DNA of 64,000 nt from Lateolabrax maculatus (Eukaryota; Chordata; Actinopteri; Acropomatiformes; Lateolabracidae): positions 23,034,001-23,098,000 of the forward strand of contig CM062218.1 of assembly GCA_031216445.1 (NCBI GenBank), in the 5' to 3' direction. Both the position numbers and the translations under genes were made by a program. The notes beneath the pieces are model-generated. The model did no database searches. It was not told where the DNA came from and saw only the letters and a list, made by a program, of their open reading frames with translations. Positions 27,301 through 38,325 of this stretch are shown piece after piece. Each line of letters begins with the position of its first letter. The stretch's first letter is position 1.

Positions 27301-30300
27301 GGCTCTCATCCTGGCAGGGTTCTTTGGTGACCTGCTGTCCCTGGTGTGTCAGAGCTTCTCCATGGTGGACATGGTGCTGTTGCTTCATGGGAACGCCCAG
27401 CCTCTGAGCCGCATCCAGCCCCAGCTCACTGACTTCTTCACTGAATATTACCTCCAGGGCAGAGAGCCCACTGATGTTAACATAGCTGTAAGTACTGTAG
27501 AGAGAGTTCCTCACCGTTTGTTCACACTCTGACCTACTTGATGTGTTGTTGGTTCCTATTAGAATCGGCTTTGATGGCATCAATGATCATGGCATGATGA
27601 TGTCATCATTGATGTGCTACTATTATTCCTGTCTGTGAAACACTGTAAGGGTATGTATACTATGGTATACATCATAGCTGGTTGTGGTACTGATAGCTTC
27701 CCCATAGGAATGTTTGTTTTAAGTATCTATTACTATAACTTTAATCACCTGTATTCTCTAAGGGTTCCTTGTATGTCAGGCAGGTTCTTGTTCTTATCAA
27801 CTATGTTGAAATGGCAATAAAGTATTGATGTCGATGATGGTTTTCAGTAGGGTAACCCTAATCAAGGGTTTTTTTTCTGTTCCTAAAGACGTGTTTGCAC
27901 AGAAAGTGTTTCTTGTTTTTCAGTCGTGTGTCTCACACGTGTCTGACAGAACAGATATGCTTTTATCTATACAGGCTTGCGAGCGGGTCGCGTTTCTCAC
28001 ACACTATACACACGTAAACACAACCCAAAACGTTTTTTTTATTTCAAGTCTATTTTCTTCTGTTTTACGCACATAACTACAGTGATTGTGTGTTGGGCTC
28101 TGAGCAGTGCCAAGACACGGGTGACCTACACTCTGTGCCTGAACGCATCCTGCGTAGACGCAGACGGAGAACTGAAGCTGCTGCTGCTCTGCTAATGTGC
28201 TGCTCATGCTACGTCTTACGTCTGTAAGCCTCATCCACATAATACATTTTTGGAGTATTTTATGAGAGATGAGTATCTGCCTAAGTCTGACATGACTTGA
28301 AGTATATTTCCCTACATAACAGGCCTCAGTATAAGACATCAGATACCTGAGAAATGTTGCTGATATAGAGGGCGTCTTAAGCTTGTAGCAGCTCGATCAA
28401 TCTGGATATTATGAATTGATCCCACTATTTGTGTTGGTTGCTCACTCGCTCATAACACTGTGGGCGTTATTATCAGTTATGCCAGTTTACCTATAGCACA
28501 ATAAACTACAGTAAACTGCCTTCATCAACTGTAATCCCAAGCTTGTAAATGGGTTCAGGACATGACTAGTATCACTGGTCTTGAGTTAGAAATATATAGT
28601 ACATGTATATATATATATTATGTATTTTTATTTTTTGATACTTTGGTGTTGCTTTTCTAGCCTTTCTAGCTCAGTGCCTGGAACGTGAAGGGTAAAGTGT
28701 TGGGGGGGAGTACCTGTCAGGTCTAAAGTGGAGCACACCAAGGATTGTGGAGCTTGCTGGCGAAAACAGACACTACGATGAGTTAAGATGACAACATATC
28801 AAATGCTGATTAAGTAGCAGTAGTCAATAATAAGCAAAACAAATGTAAGTTACATCAAGTCAAGTCAAGTCAATTTTATTTGTATAGCACCAAATCATAA
28901 CAAAAGTTATCTCAAGACGCTTTCACATAGAGTAGGTCTAGACCATACTCTTTAAAATATTATTTACAGAGACCCAACAGTTCCCACCATGAGCAAGCAC
29001 TTGGTGACAGTGGCGAGGAAAAACTCCCTTTTAACAGGTAGAAACCTCGAGCAGAACCAGGCTCTGGGTGGGCGGCCATCTGCATCGACCGAGTTGGGTT
29101 GAAAGGGGAGGAGAGAGGGGGAGAGGGGAGACAGAACAGGAGGAGAGACAACAAATCAGACTAATAATAATAACAACTGCAGCAGTGAGTGTGGAGCAGG
29201 AACATGGGGGCAGTAGACAGCTGGCTATCACAGATCCAGACTCTACAGCTCCAGGGGCGGAAATACCTGCAGAAAGTGAGAAGGCGAAAAAACACAGAAA
29301 GCACAAGGACTACCAGGAAGAAATGGAGTTGGTAACCTGTATTAGTGGGATAGGAATGCGTACAGATAGGAGAGAGAAGCTCAGTGTGTCCTAGGAAGTC
29401 CCCCAGCAGTCTTAAGCCTATAACAGCATAACTAAGGGATGGTTCAGGACTTAGGAATTACAATAATCCAACCTAGAAGTAACAAATGCATGAACTAGTT
29501 TTTCTGCATCTTTTTGAGACAGGATATGCCTGATTTTTATAATTTTCCGTAAGTGGAAGAAGGCAGTCCTTGAAGTCTGTTTTATATGGGTATTAAAGGA
29601 CATGTCCTGATCAAAGATTACTCCTAGACTCCTTACAGCGGTGCTAGAGTTCCAGGGCAATGCCATCTAGAGTAACTATATCTATACATAGTGCGTCTCG
29701 CAGGTGTTTAGGACCCAGAACAATAACTTCAGTTTTGTCTGAGTTTAACAGCAGGAAATTGCAGGTCATCCAGTCTTTTATGTCCTTAATACATGCCTGA
29801 AGCTTGGCTAACTTACCGGTTTCATCTGGCTTTATTGATAAGTATAATTGAGTATCATCTTCATAGCAGTGAAAGTTTATGGAGTGTTTCCTAATAATAT
29901 TGCCTAAAGGAAGCATATACAAGGTAAATAAAAGTGGTCTAAGCAACGAACTTTGTGGAACTCCGTGACTAACTTCCGTGTGCACGGAGGATTCATCATT
30001 TACATGGACAAACTGAAACCTTCCTGATAAATACAACTGAAACCAGCTTAGTGCGGGTCCTTTGACGCCAATCAAATGCTCCAGTCTCTGTAATAGGATA
30101 CAATGTTCAATGGTATCGAAAGCGGCACTAAGATCTAACAGAACAAGTACAGAGACAAATCCTTTATCTGACGCAATCAAAAGGTCATTTGTCACTTTCA
30201 CCAGTGCTGTCTCTGTGCTATGATATTCCCTAAATCCTAAATGAAAATCCTCAAATAAACTGTTGCTGTTTAGAAAGTCACATAACTGATAAATGACCAC

Positions 30301-33300
30301 TTTCTCAAGGATTTTGGAGAGAAAGGGAAGATTAGATATAGGTCTATAATTGGCTAAAACCCCTGGATCAAGTGTAGGCTTTTTAAGAAGAGGTTTAATT
30401 ACAGCTACTTTGAAGGACTGTGGTACATAGCCTGTTAATAAAGACAGATTGATCATGTCTAGTAAAGAAGTGCTAACTAAGGGTAAAACTTCTTTAAGCA
30501 GCCTAGTTGGGATGGGCTTTGCTAAATTGATTTTTTTTTCAAACGTTAAAACAATAGCCATGTGTTCATATGTACATTGAAACAGGCTTTGCTTGCCCAT
30601 TTGAAACATTTTATGATGAGGTCTCTTAATGGCAGTATGAGCAGAATGATTACAGCAAGCTAAAACTCATTCAGTGTACATATGGCATGTAGGACAGACT
30701 TGAAAAAAGCGTGCATTGTATTTCAGGTGCCTTTTTCTGTGATCTTTTCTTAATGGTCCAATTGGTTTCTCTACCAGTTTTGCTGCTGCTTGTTGACCGT
30801 CCACACATAAGCAGAATTTCTCAGGTCTGAGGTCTTGTTGATTGTATATTTGCTGCATGGATCTGTTGATTTGTTCATTTGACTTTTTACAGTCAAGACT
30901 TTTACACATTGTCCTCTCTGCAGACAGCAGCTGAGGATCTCATCAATGGACTAGAGGAGTACATAGCTGAGAGCTTTGTAAGGACAACCTCTTTCACAAA
31001 CAGACCTCATGCTACTACCACAGTCAATCTAATGTGGTGTCCTGGGTGCCAGGTATGTAGTGATGGACATCAGTGAGTTGTGTGTGTTGTGTCTAGGCCA
31101 CAGTGACCGTGCGTGAGGGAGTGGACATCGTTCAGACCAACCTGTTGTTCCTCAGACAGCAGTTCACACAGATGGCCTCTCACATCCTGCGCTGCAACGG
31201 TAAGTCCAGTTAGAAGGCTGGTTATACATCATCGTCTGCTTCTTTCGCTCAGGTTGTTGTTTTATATTAGTATAGTGCTCTGTGACTGAGCAGTAGTCAG
31301 TTACCTAGAATATAGGCTGAAGACACAGTGACCCTAAAGACAATGATAATTGTGAAGGAATTTTCCTTCTTGTATGTTAAACTTCCCTCTTGTAGGTTAA
31401 AGGTAACTTAAGACAGTGCTTCACAGGTCAGGTCAACTGCCTGTCTCTGTTCGCCTGTCTCACTCTGTGTGCCAGACAAGGCCGAATTGGCTCTGGCCTC
31501 TGGTAGACCAAGGTCTGCTAGATATCTTCTGTATTCAGGTTTAGACACAACAGGCTGGCGCCTGGTTGTTGACACTGGATAAGAGAGACTGTAGAGAGGC
31601 TATGCTGTCGCTAGGACAGCAATGGTTGACGTCTGTCCTTGTTTGGATCTGATATCCAATAGAGTCATCACACATGCCAGGCTGAGTTAGGAATAACCCT
31701 ATTTGGATATAGCGGAACTTATGAGGACACCATCTTCAGATTTGGGTAGCAGTACGCTGTGATTCACACGTGGTGTTTCCCCTTTCTCCTCGATCAAGCT
31801 TCAATAAATATTTCTGTGTAAGACATCCAGATCTGAAACTTCTTGTTAAAGTGAACCAGCTCTAAGATTTCCATCACAGTAATAACAAGTGAATTAACAC
31901 TTTCAGTCACTGGTGGGTTGTCATGGTATCACCCTTTCAAAGCTCTAGGCGCTTATTTATCAAGCATCTCATAGAAGGACATCAGTCCAAACTGGCTAAA
32001 ATTCTCAGACTGAACCTCAGAGTAAAAGCATTTACCACCTTTTTTAACTTGAAATGACTCCTATCTGTGCTGATATTTAGGAGAGAGCTGCAATGAGACT
32101 ATTAAAAGATACTGTTCCAGCAAAAATCATTTTTGTCTGTGTGGGATGCACTTAGATCACTTGTACAGTTCCTGAGATACTGAATTAATTTCCCCATCAC
32201 TCAGCATCAAGTTATGGAAAAACAATCTGCATATAATTGTAAAACTATTTTTACAATTATAGTTCAAACCATGTGAGTGGCTTGCCGTGTTAACCTACAG
32301 GTCCTTGAGGACCTTGAGTCATGTGCATTATCTGAGGAGCCGTAAAAGCAAAGCTTGATTAGTGCAGAAGCTGTTGTAGCGGTTTCTGCAGAGACAGCAT
32401 GTTCTCAGAAAAATTATTCAGCTTCTGTGAAAACAGGAGCTCAATTAAGCTTGATTTTTTCATAGTATTTTCTTATTTATTGTTAATAGTGTTAAAAAGA
32501 GAAACACTTGGTGTGAGTGGTTTTTCTGTCTTGGATTCCTCTTTGATCAGATCACACGTTTGGCCCTCGGCTACTGTTGCTGTGCACTCAGGGCCTGTTT
32601 GAGTGTCTGGCTCTGAACCTGTACTGCCTCGGAGGAGAACAGAGAACTCTTACTGCAGTCATCAACCACCGCATTGTTAGTATACATAATTTCTAACCAC
32701 ATCTTTATGCTCTACTCATGTAATACAAGTCCACAGCTGTGTGTTACTGCATGTCTCTGTGCCTTTGTGTGTCTGTGTAGAGGAGGATGTCTGCAGAAGT
32801 CAATCCCAGTCTAGTCAACTGGCTGACTAGTATGATGTCGATGAGGCTGCATGTCATTCTGGAACACAATCCAGTTACTGAGGACCAGATCCAGCACTAC
32901 GTCATCTACGTACAAGTAATGAACAGAGTCATTAGTAAGCGTACCCAGCAACCCCTGCTGCAGCTGGACGCACTGCACAAAGGCGCTGAGTGGATTTAAT
33001 AAATGTTTGTTTATCACAAAATATTTCCAGCTGCCTCTAAAACCACAATGTGTTGTGTAGATTTTGTTCTATACAAGTAACACAAACAGGATCAGGTCAA
33101 TATTCTGCATGGTGAAGTTTGCTTAGAATACACACGTAACAAAGTACTGTCCTAAATGCCCTTAAAGTTTAACCCAAAGGTTTTATATGTAGCCACAGAT
33201 TCAATTAACTGTTCCAAAGGAACGCTGCCAAACCTCGATGTCATTCCAGGGGCAGAGGACAGAGGCTGAGGTGGAGCCGCCATCAGACAGTCGGAATATG

Positions 33301-36300
33301 GAGGTTAGTTTGGTTTTTTAAATGTCATCTTAAAGAGATCTATCTTAATCATTTCTGCCAGTTAAAGCTCTTCTTAAAGGATCAGTCTGGTGTTATTCTA
33401 TATTTTTGGTTAACATCAGATCCCATGTGCAGACCCACACCAACAAATGTGTTAGTCCATCTCTAAGATCTCTGTCTGTAGATATCAGCTCCAAGCCCAT
33501 TGGTTCCTCTGAAGAAGTAAACCTTAAAAACACCTCACAAATATATAGTTTCATAAAACAGCTGCTTTCAGCAGTTTTTAACAAATGTTACTCAAACAGG
33601 AGGAAACATTGCATTTGTTGGGGACTATTTTAAGCAGCAGATTAATCCACATTTGGTGTTCTACTCTAGTGAGTATTTTGGACCACACATAACAGGTGAG
33701 ACAAGATGGAACTTGATACATTGGGTGACTTGACAAAGTGACACCATGAGGAAAACATGCTTTGAGTGCATACAACGGCAGCAGCAGAAAAGGGTTAGGA
33801 TTGAATATGAAACTGAATTGACCAAGGTACTATCATTAATTAACCAATACATTATTTAGGCTGATCTTTTTTTATTAAGTCTAATTGACTAATGGTTTCA
33901 GCATTACTGTCACTCCTGTATGCAGCTTTATATGAACACTTTTTTGTTGTGGTATCTGTGCTGACTTTAGTTGCTTTCCTGCACATGTACTGTTTAAGAG
34001 TTGGAACAGAAAACTAGATAGTAGTATCTAGTACTAGATAGTACCTTCAACATGAGAAACTTTTATTCATCACTTTCTGATCCTTAATTGATGGGGTGTA
34101 TCAAAGTATGTAAAAAAGATTTGAAATAATTCACCATTTGATTACACGTAGAACAACAAAGAAGTAGGAAATATCAAGATGTTTTCAGGTGCAGTAAAAC
34201 AGTGTAAAAGGAATGAATCGCTCCTGTGATCTGTCAGATGGAGGAGAGTTTGTCTCCAGCTCCAGCCACCACAGCAGAGGAAGCCATGGCTTCATCAGGG
34301 GACAGTGGAGAGAGGGGAGCATCTCCTGGAGACAACAGTGCCTCATCAGGGGACACTCAGTGTCCTGCTGGCCCCCCGACAGGACATGAGGAAGTGGCCC
34401 CTGAGGGGGAGCAATGGGCGACAGCTGTTCCACCTGTAAGGAATGATGTTTTCCCAGGATTATATGGAAATACATGGCTAATGCATTTTCCCAAACAGGG
34501 CTATCAAGCTAGTCGGTCTTCCCCCCCTATTCCTGCACAACTGTCAGAACTGAAACTAACCTGACCTGACTTGTTAATATAGGACCTTTGATCCAACCCT
34601 ACCTGTAAACAAACACATGCACTATAGACCAATACACTGCTGGGGATATAAATAAATAAAAATAAATGAAAAACAGCCCAGTGACACAGGCATATTGTGG
34701 TTTACAGTGGTAAAATGTCACAGTCAATCACAACCTCTTACTAGACTGACTGGAAAACTGGGTCCTAAACCTAAACTGGTTTGAATTCTGTTTGTGGGTT
34801 AGAGTTTACTTTGTATAACGACCAAAAAAAGGCATTGTCTCTCTTTTATTTTGTCTTAAATTCTCTTTACAGGTTACATACTGTAAAGCACTTTGAATTG
34901 ACTTGATGTAGAACAATGCTACACAAATAAACATACCTTGCCATCCCTATGTTGTAAAAGTTACATATGTGAGCAAAGTGACCATCAGTCATTGGCTAAT
35001 GCCTGTATAAAAATTGTCTTGGTCAGGAATGGGTTCCCATCATCAGACATGATATGCTGTCCCAGAGGAAGATCAAAGCCCAGCCGCCTCTGTCTGACGC
35101 CTACCTGCATGGGATGCCTGCCAAGAGGAGGAAGGTGAGCAGTGAGTTTAGTGTCACTTAACACAGGACTAGGAAAAGTCCTCTGCTCGTGGCAGGTTTG
35201 TGCTCTGTTTTAACTCTGAAGAAAACAAAGGTGACCTTGTGACAATAGCTTGATAAGGTAGAACAGAGTTGTTGGACGACAGAGCCAGGCTAACAGTTCC
35301 CTCTGTTCCAGTCTTTGTGCTAAGCTAGGCTAAACACATCCCGCAGACATGCAGAGATGAAACTGATATCTATCTTATGTACGAAAACAAAAAGCAAGCA
35401 TCGTGAAATGTGAAATGTTCCTTTAAGAGTGGCTGCTGTCAGACAGAGGAGAGTAACAGTGTTTCCGTCCTCAGACGACCCAGTTTGAAGGACCACACCT
35501 GTCCCTCTCAGACGCAGTGAACCGAGCTGCTCGTGCTGCAGGAGTCCTGCCCGTCACTGCCCCAAACAGCCTGCAGGTGGAGCTGGAGGGGCCGGAGCTG
35601 CAGGAAGCATACACCAAACAGGTAATGCACTAAACTAATCCTGGGCAGCACAACGTTTGTCATCTTACATTATCTGGTTGATTGTCATTGTCATCTAGCT
35701 TCAAACAGCGGTGGAGGATTGATTGATGGTCTTGGACGATTATTTTGAAATAAAGACAGCATGATGAGCAGCAGCATGGCACTGATATTGTACACAGGCT
35801 GCCATCGCTTTACTAAAACATGCTGTAGTCTCACTCAAAGGACTGTTAAAGAGTTTATGAAACTGTCTCAAATTTCATTTTAATTTCAGGGGCACCACAC
35901 CAATTTTACATGTCAGTTTACTAACGGTGTGATGATGTCATAGTGATGTCACCAGGGTTATCTCCGATTGGGTTTGGAGGCCACACATTTAAAACAGAAC
36001 ACCTGCATTAAGAACTGGAGACATGGAGTTTGAAAGACGTGGGTGTTTACCAGGCATGGAGACTTCAACGAGTTGCGTAATGGAAAATGAAGGATTAAGT
36101 GTATTTGGAGTCAGTTAAGTCCCTTAACTTTATGGAAGTGCAATACTAAATCACAGGAGTGCACCTTTTAATTTACTGAATAAATTTATACGTGTCATAC
36201 ATTTTAGTTCCTAAATGCCAAAGCGCCATCAAATGTCAAGATTAAATGCTTTCTGGTTCCATGGTGAAAACTACAGTTATAACCACATTCAGTGACTTCC

Positions 36301-36645
36301 TCATCTTGAAAACACTTGGTTAGGATTCATTCAACACACGTGTGCAACTTTGAATGGAAGGTTTGTTGTCTTCACATCAGCTCAAGATACATTTGAAGCA
36401 TGCTTTGAAGAAGTGAGAAAGACTTGTCACATCAACAGTCAAATACAGCATATTTAATTATTCACATATGAAGGACGGATGAAAACCAGTGTTAATATGA
36501 AGCAATTCTGTCAGCAACCTGCTGTCTCTGTCTGTCCTCCTGCCAGGTGAAGAGTGACATCAAAGAGCAAGTGAGAGACAATCCGGACTACAATGCCCAG
36601 AGATTCCCCAACACGCATCGAGCTTTCTCTATAGAAGACTCCTAA
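14402..36645 (+). CDS. bag6: BAG6 (BAT3/Scythe) chaperone, complete CDS in 24 exons
   Basis: Coding exons: 14402-14482, 14577-14694, 16104-16330, 16431-16502, 16599-16721, 17308-17489, 18644-18773, 19836-20039, 21224-21452, 22756-22818, 22956-23257, 23741-23819, 24862-25178, 26895-27144, 27318-27487, 30924-30977, 31097-31199, 32551-32675, 32781-32915, 33250-33303, 34238-34435, 35027-35134, 35475-35621 and 36547-36645. All junctions are GT-AG with matching phases; total 3570 nt, 1189 residues, close to human BAG6 (about 1130). Residues ~9-82 form the ubiquitin-like domain ([22 protein letters not shown]). Residues 268-379 hold the conserved HPSP...RCNL block. The middle is Pro/Ser/Thr/Gln-rich, followed by conserved helical blocks ([29 protein letters not shown]). 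A KRRK nuclear signal lies at ~1105-1108, and the C-terminal BAG-like domain ends [15 protein letters not shown]. Known role: with UBL4A and GET4 it shields hydrophobic and tail-anchored proteins and routes failures to the proteasome. A short 5' UTR stretch (14390-14401) follows an acceptor, so a non-coding exon lies upstream. Confidence 0.97.
15317..15362 (+). repeat. (AT)23 microsatellite in BAG6 intron 2
   Basis: A perfect AT run. The rest of this intron (14695-16103) is AT-rich and shows no recognised element. Confidence 0.95.
18514..18551 (+). other. possible 38-nt poison exon in BAG6 intron 6
   Basis: A good acceptor (CTGTTTGCAG) and donor (CGCAG then GTATGA) enclose 38 nt. Joining the exon ending at 17489 directly to 18644 keeps frame. 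Including these 38 nt shifts frame and meets a TAG within the next exon. It could be a cryptic or regulated premature-stop exon, or chance; there is no expression evidence. Confidence 0.25.
18774..19835 (+). other. BAG6 intron 7, nothing recognised
   Basis: Intron between the exons ending YNNN and beginning TQEREEDQ. No repeat family was identified. Confidence 0.4.
20040..21223 (+). other. BAG6 intron 8, AT-rich, nothing recognised
   Basis: AT-rich intron with good splice signals at both ends (GTAGGT; CTCGTCCAG). Confidence 0.4.
21453..22755 (+). other. BAG6 intron 9 with AT-rich low-complexity stretch
   Basis: From about 21600 to 21800 the sequence is dominated by AATAAAT/ATTTATT-type runs, followed by a (TTTG)n run near 21893-21915. 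This could be an old repeat, but no termini were recognised. Confidence 0.45.
23297..23637. mobile_element. hAT-type MITE with 8-bp target duplication
   Basis: The left end TAGGGCTGCAACTAAAGATT and the right end (complement TAGAGCTGAGATCAACGATT) are degraded terminal inverted repeats of a family abundant in teleosts. The flanks GCTACTTC (23289-23296) and GCTACGTC (23638-23645) match at 7 of 8 bases, the 8-bp duplication expected for hAT. There is no coding capacity. It lies in a BAG6 intron. Confidence 0.75.
24610..24835. mobile_element. degraded MITE-like sequence, unassigned
   Basis: Shows the ATCGATATCAGTATTGGCCTC-type motifs (GATACATC, ATATCGTATCG) seen at ends of short hAT-like repeats in fish genomes. 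Clean termini and a target duplication were not found. It lies just before the BAG6 exon at 24862. Confidence 0.35.
25408..26262 (-). mobile_element. L2-type LINE copy A, 5' truncated, antisense in BAG6
   Basis: On the minus strand, 26194-25859 encodes the RT C-terminus ([53 protein letters not shown], ending FDKAYS). Downstream is the 3' UTR and the tail with TTGACTTGACTTG pentamers. Compared with the other copies, the 3' UTR lacks about 150 bp after TTTTCACATA. The 5' edge, near 26262, is truncated relative to the copy at 47.3 kb. Confidence 0.88.
28858..30520 (-). mobile_element. L2-type LINE copy B with inactive RT, antisense in BAG6
   Basis: Minus-strand frame 30510-29650 encodes the RT fingers and palm ([48 protein letters not shown]). 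The catalytic box reads YEDD (29851-29865) instead of YADD, and the GVPQGS motif reads GVPQSS. The frame continues at 29666-29451 and stops at a deletion junction near 29450, where it jumps directly to the 3' UTR. About 450 bp encoding the RT C-terminus is missing. The 3' tail carries TTGAC pentamers. The element is dead and lies in the BAG6 intron before 30924. Confidence 0.9.
31351..31878 (+). mobile_element. probable solo LTR (528 bp) in BAG6 intron 17
   Basis: The segment begins TGTGAAGG and ends CCATCACA, so its ends are TGTGA/TCACA inverted. AATAAA lies at 31804-31809, about 70 bp before the end, as a polyadenylation signal would in an LTR. Flanks ATAAT (31346-31350) and GTAAT (31879-31883) match at 4 of 5 bases. 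No internal gag/pol region or second LTR is present, as expected after LTR-LTR recombination. Whether the parent was a gypsy-type or retroviral element cannot be told, and no coding sequence exists here. Confidence 0.5.
34850..34943 (+). mobile_element. short L2-type LINE tail in BAG6 intron
   Basis: TGTAAAGCACTTTGAATTGAC ... AATAAACATACCTTGCC matches the 3' terminal pattern of L2-type LINEs, similar to the tail near 9050-9115. No coding part is left. Confidence 0.55.
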
Positions 36646-37110
36646 TCATCCACAGCCCTGTGCCACAGAGGAGGCAGACCAGGTCCAGGACAGGATCTAC
36701 ATACACACAACCTGCAGCATGGAACTTTGGTTCATGTAGTGTTTTTTATCATCCCATTGTAAACATGGCCTCCAAGAAGGACAGCTACTGACTTCACTGA
36801 ATGGTTCCTCTTCCTCAGAGTGTGACATCACCTGCTCTAGTTTGGTTATAAGGATCCTGCACACTGTGGACCCTCCTGGCACAGGGTCTGAGGAACTGTG
36901 AGCTTGACTTATGCTTTAACATTCCCTCTGCTCTTGGACACCTCTGAGAAGCTAATGATGAATCAGTTAGTGAAGTGTCAGAGTACTAAACACTGAATAT
37001 AGACAGGACCTGACAGCAGCAGGTCAGTGCAGACGAGGACTGGGTGGGATCTGGATTCATCTCTCTGCTGTGGATCTGAAGCAGTCTGTCCATCGTAGTC
37101 TGAGATACCA
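36646..37110 (+). other. BAG6 3' UTR start
   Basis: Follows the BAG6 TAA at 36643-36645. A polyadenylation site was not fixed; AATAAA occurs at 37421 and 38764, but both lie in or beyond inserted repeats. Confidence 0.4.
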
Positions 37111-38325
37111 CAGAGTATCAGGGCCACTGTTAGGGGAAAAAACTAGGAAAGCAAAGAAAAAACTGAAATGTTTTACACAAAAAAAAACAATGAAAATGAA
37201 TGTTACAAGAAATAGTTTTACTATGAGAGTAAAAGTTATGTTACAAATAATATATATTATAATGTGTAATATAAGTATAATGTAAGGAAGAAAAAAGTTG
37301 TAATCGGTGTCACTGTACTGAGAAAAATGATAATATGAAAACAAAGTTGTAATGTTTCAAAGAACAACGTCATAATGAGAAAGTTGAAATCTTACTAGAA
37401 AAATCCCAAAATTTCAAGAATAAAGTCATAATATCCAGAGAAAAATGTGTATTATCCATCGTAGTAAATGGGACCTTGCAAAAAATCAAAACTCAAGTCT
37501 TTGTCAAGTCAAGTCAAGTCAATTTTATTTGTATAGCGCCAAATCATAACAAAAGTTATCTCAAGACGCTTTCACATAGAGCAGGTCTAGACCATACTCT
37601 TTAAAATATTATTTACAGAGACCCAACAGTTCCCACCATGAGCAAGCACTTGGCGACAGTGGCGAGGAAAAACTCCCTTTTAACAGGTAGAAACCTCGAG
37701 CAGAACCAGGCTCTGGGTGGGCGGCCATCTGCATCGACTGAGTTGGGTTGAAAGGGGAGGAGAGAGGGGGAGAGGGGAGACAGAACAGGAGGACAGACAA
37801 CAAATCAGACTAATAATAATAACAACTGCAGCAGTGAGTGTGGAGCAGGAACATGGGGGCAGTAGACGGCCGGCAATCACAGATCCAGAATCTACAGCTC
37901 CAGGGGCGGAAATACCTGCAGGTGAGAAGGCCAAAAAGCACAAAAAGCACAAGAACTACCGGGAAGAAGTGGAGTTGATAACCTGTATTAGTGGGATAGG
38001 AATCCGTACAGATAGAGAGGGAGAGGAGGAGAGAGGAGCTCAGTGCATCATGGGAAATCCCCCGGCAGTCTAAGCCTATAACAGCATAACTAAGGGATGG
38101 TACAGGGCTCACCTGAGCCAGCCCTAACTATAAGCTTTATCAAAAAGGAAAGAATAGTGATCTACTTGGAACCGTTTTCTTGAAATACTATGACTTCTCA
38201 TATTTTGACTTTTTTCTTGTAAAGTTCAGATTTTATTCTCATTTCAATATAATTTTTTTCTCAAAATATTGACTTTTCCTCAAAATGTCAGATTTTTGTT
38301 TCCTAACAGTAGTCCTGATCCTCTG
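37111..38325. mobile_element. fold-back element split by a LINE insertion
   Basis: The left end CAGAGTATCAGGGCCACTGT and the complement of the right end (CAGAGGATCAGGACTACTGT) are inverted copies. The inner flanks are imperfect AAAGT..TAATAT..GAGAA-type tandem motifs on the left and their complement on the right, so the two arms could pair. The middle, 37503-38149, is a later L2-type LINE. Without it the element would be about 570 bp. It has no transposase and the superfamily is unknown. Confidence 0.65.
37503..38149 (-). mobile_element. L2-type LINE copy C, 5' truncated, nested
   Basis: Contains only the 3' UTR and tail: TTGAC pentamers, the GGCGACAGTGGCGAGGAAAA block, and the complement of GGGCTGGCTCAGGTGAG. 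It ends just inside the last codons of the ORF (SFDKAYS region) at 38149, where other copies continue. This is classic 5' truncation from target-primed reverse transcription. It sits within the fold-back element. Confidence 0.88.

Noticed and set aside
28958..29394. Frames opening [15 protein letters not shown] or similar, repeated at 37.7, 49.0 and 61.1 kb
   Set aside because: They recur because the L2-type LINE 3' UTR is repeated; the frames lie outside the LINE ORF and are antisense or untranslated.
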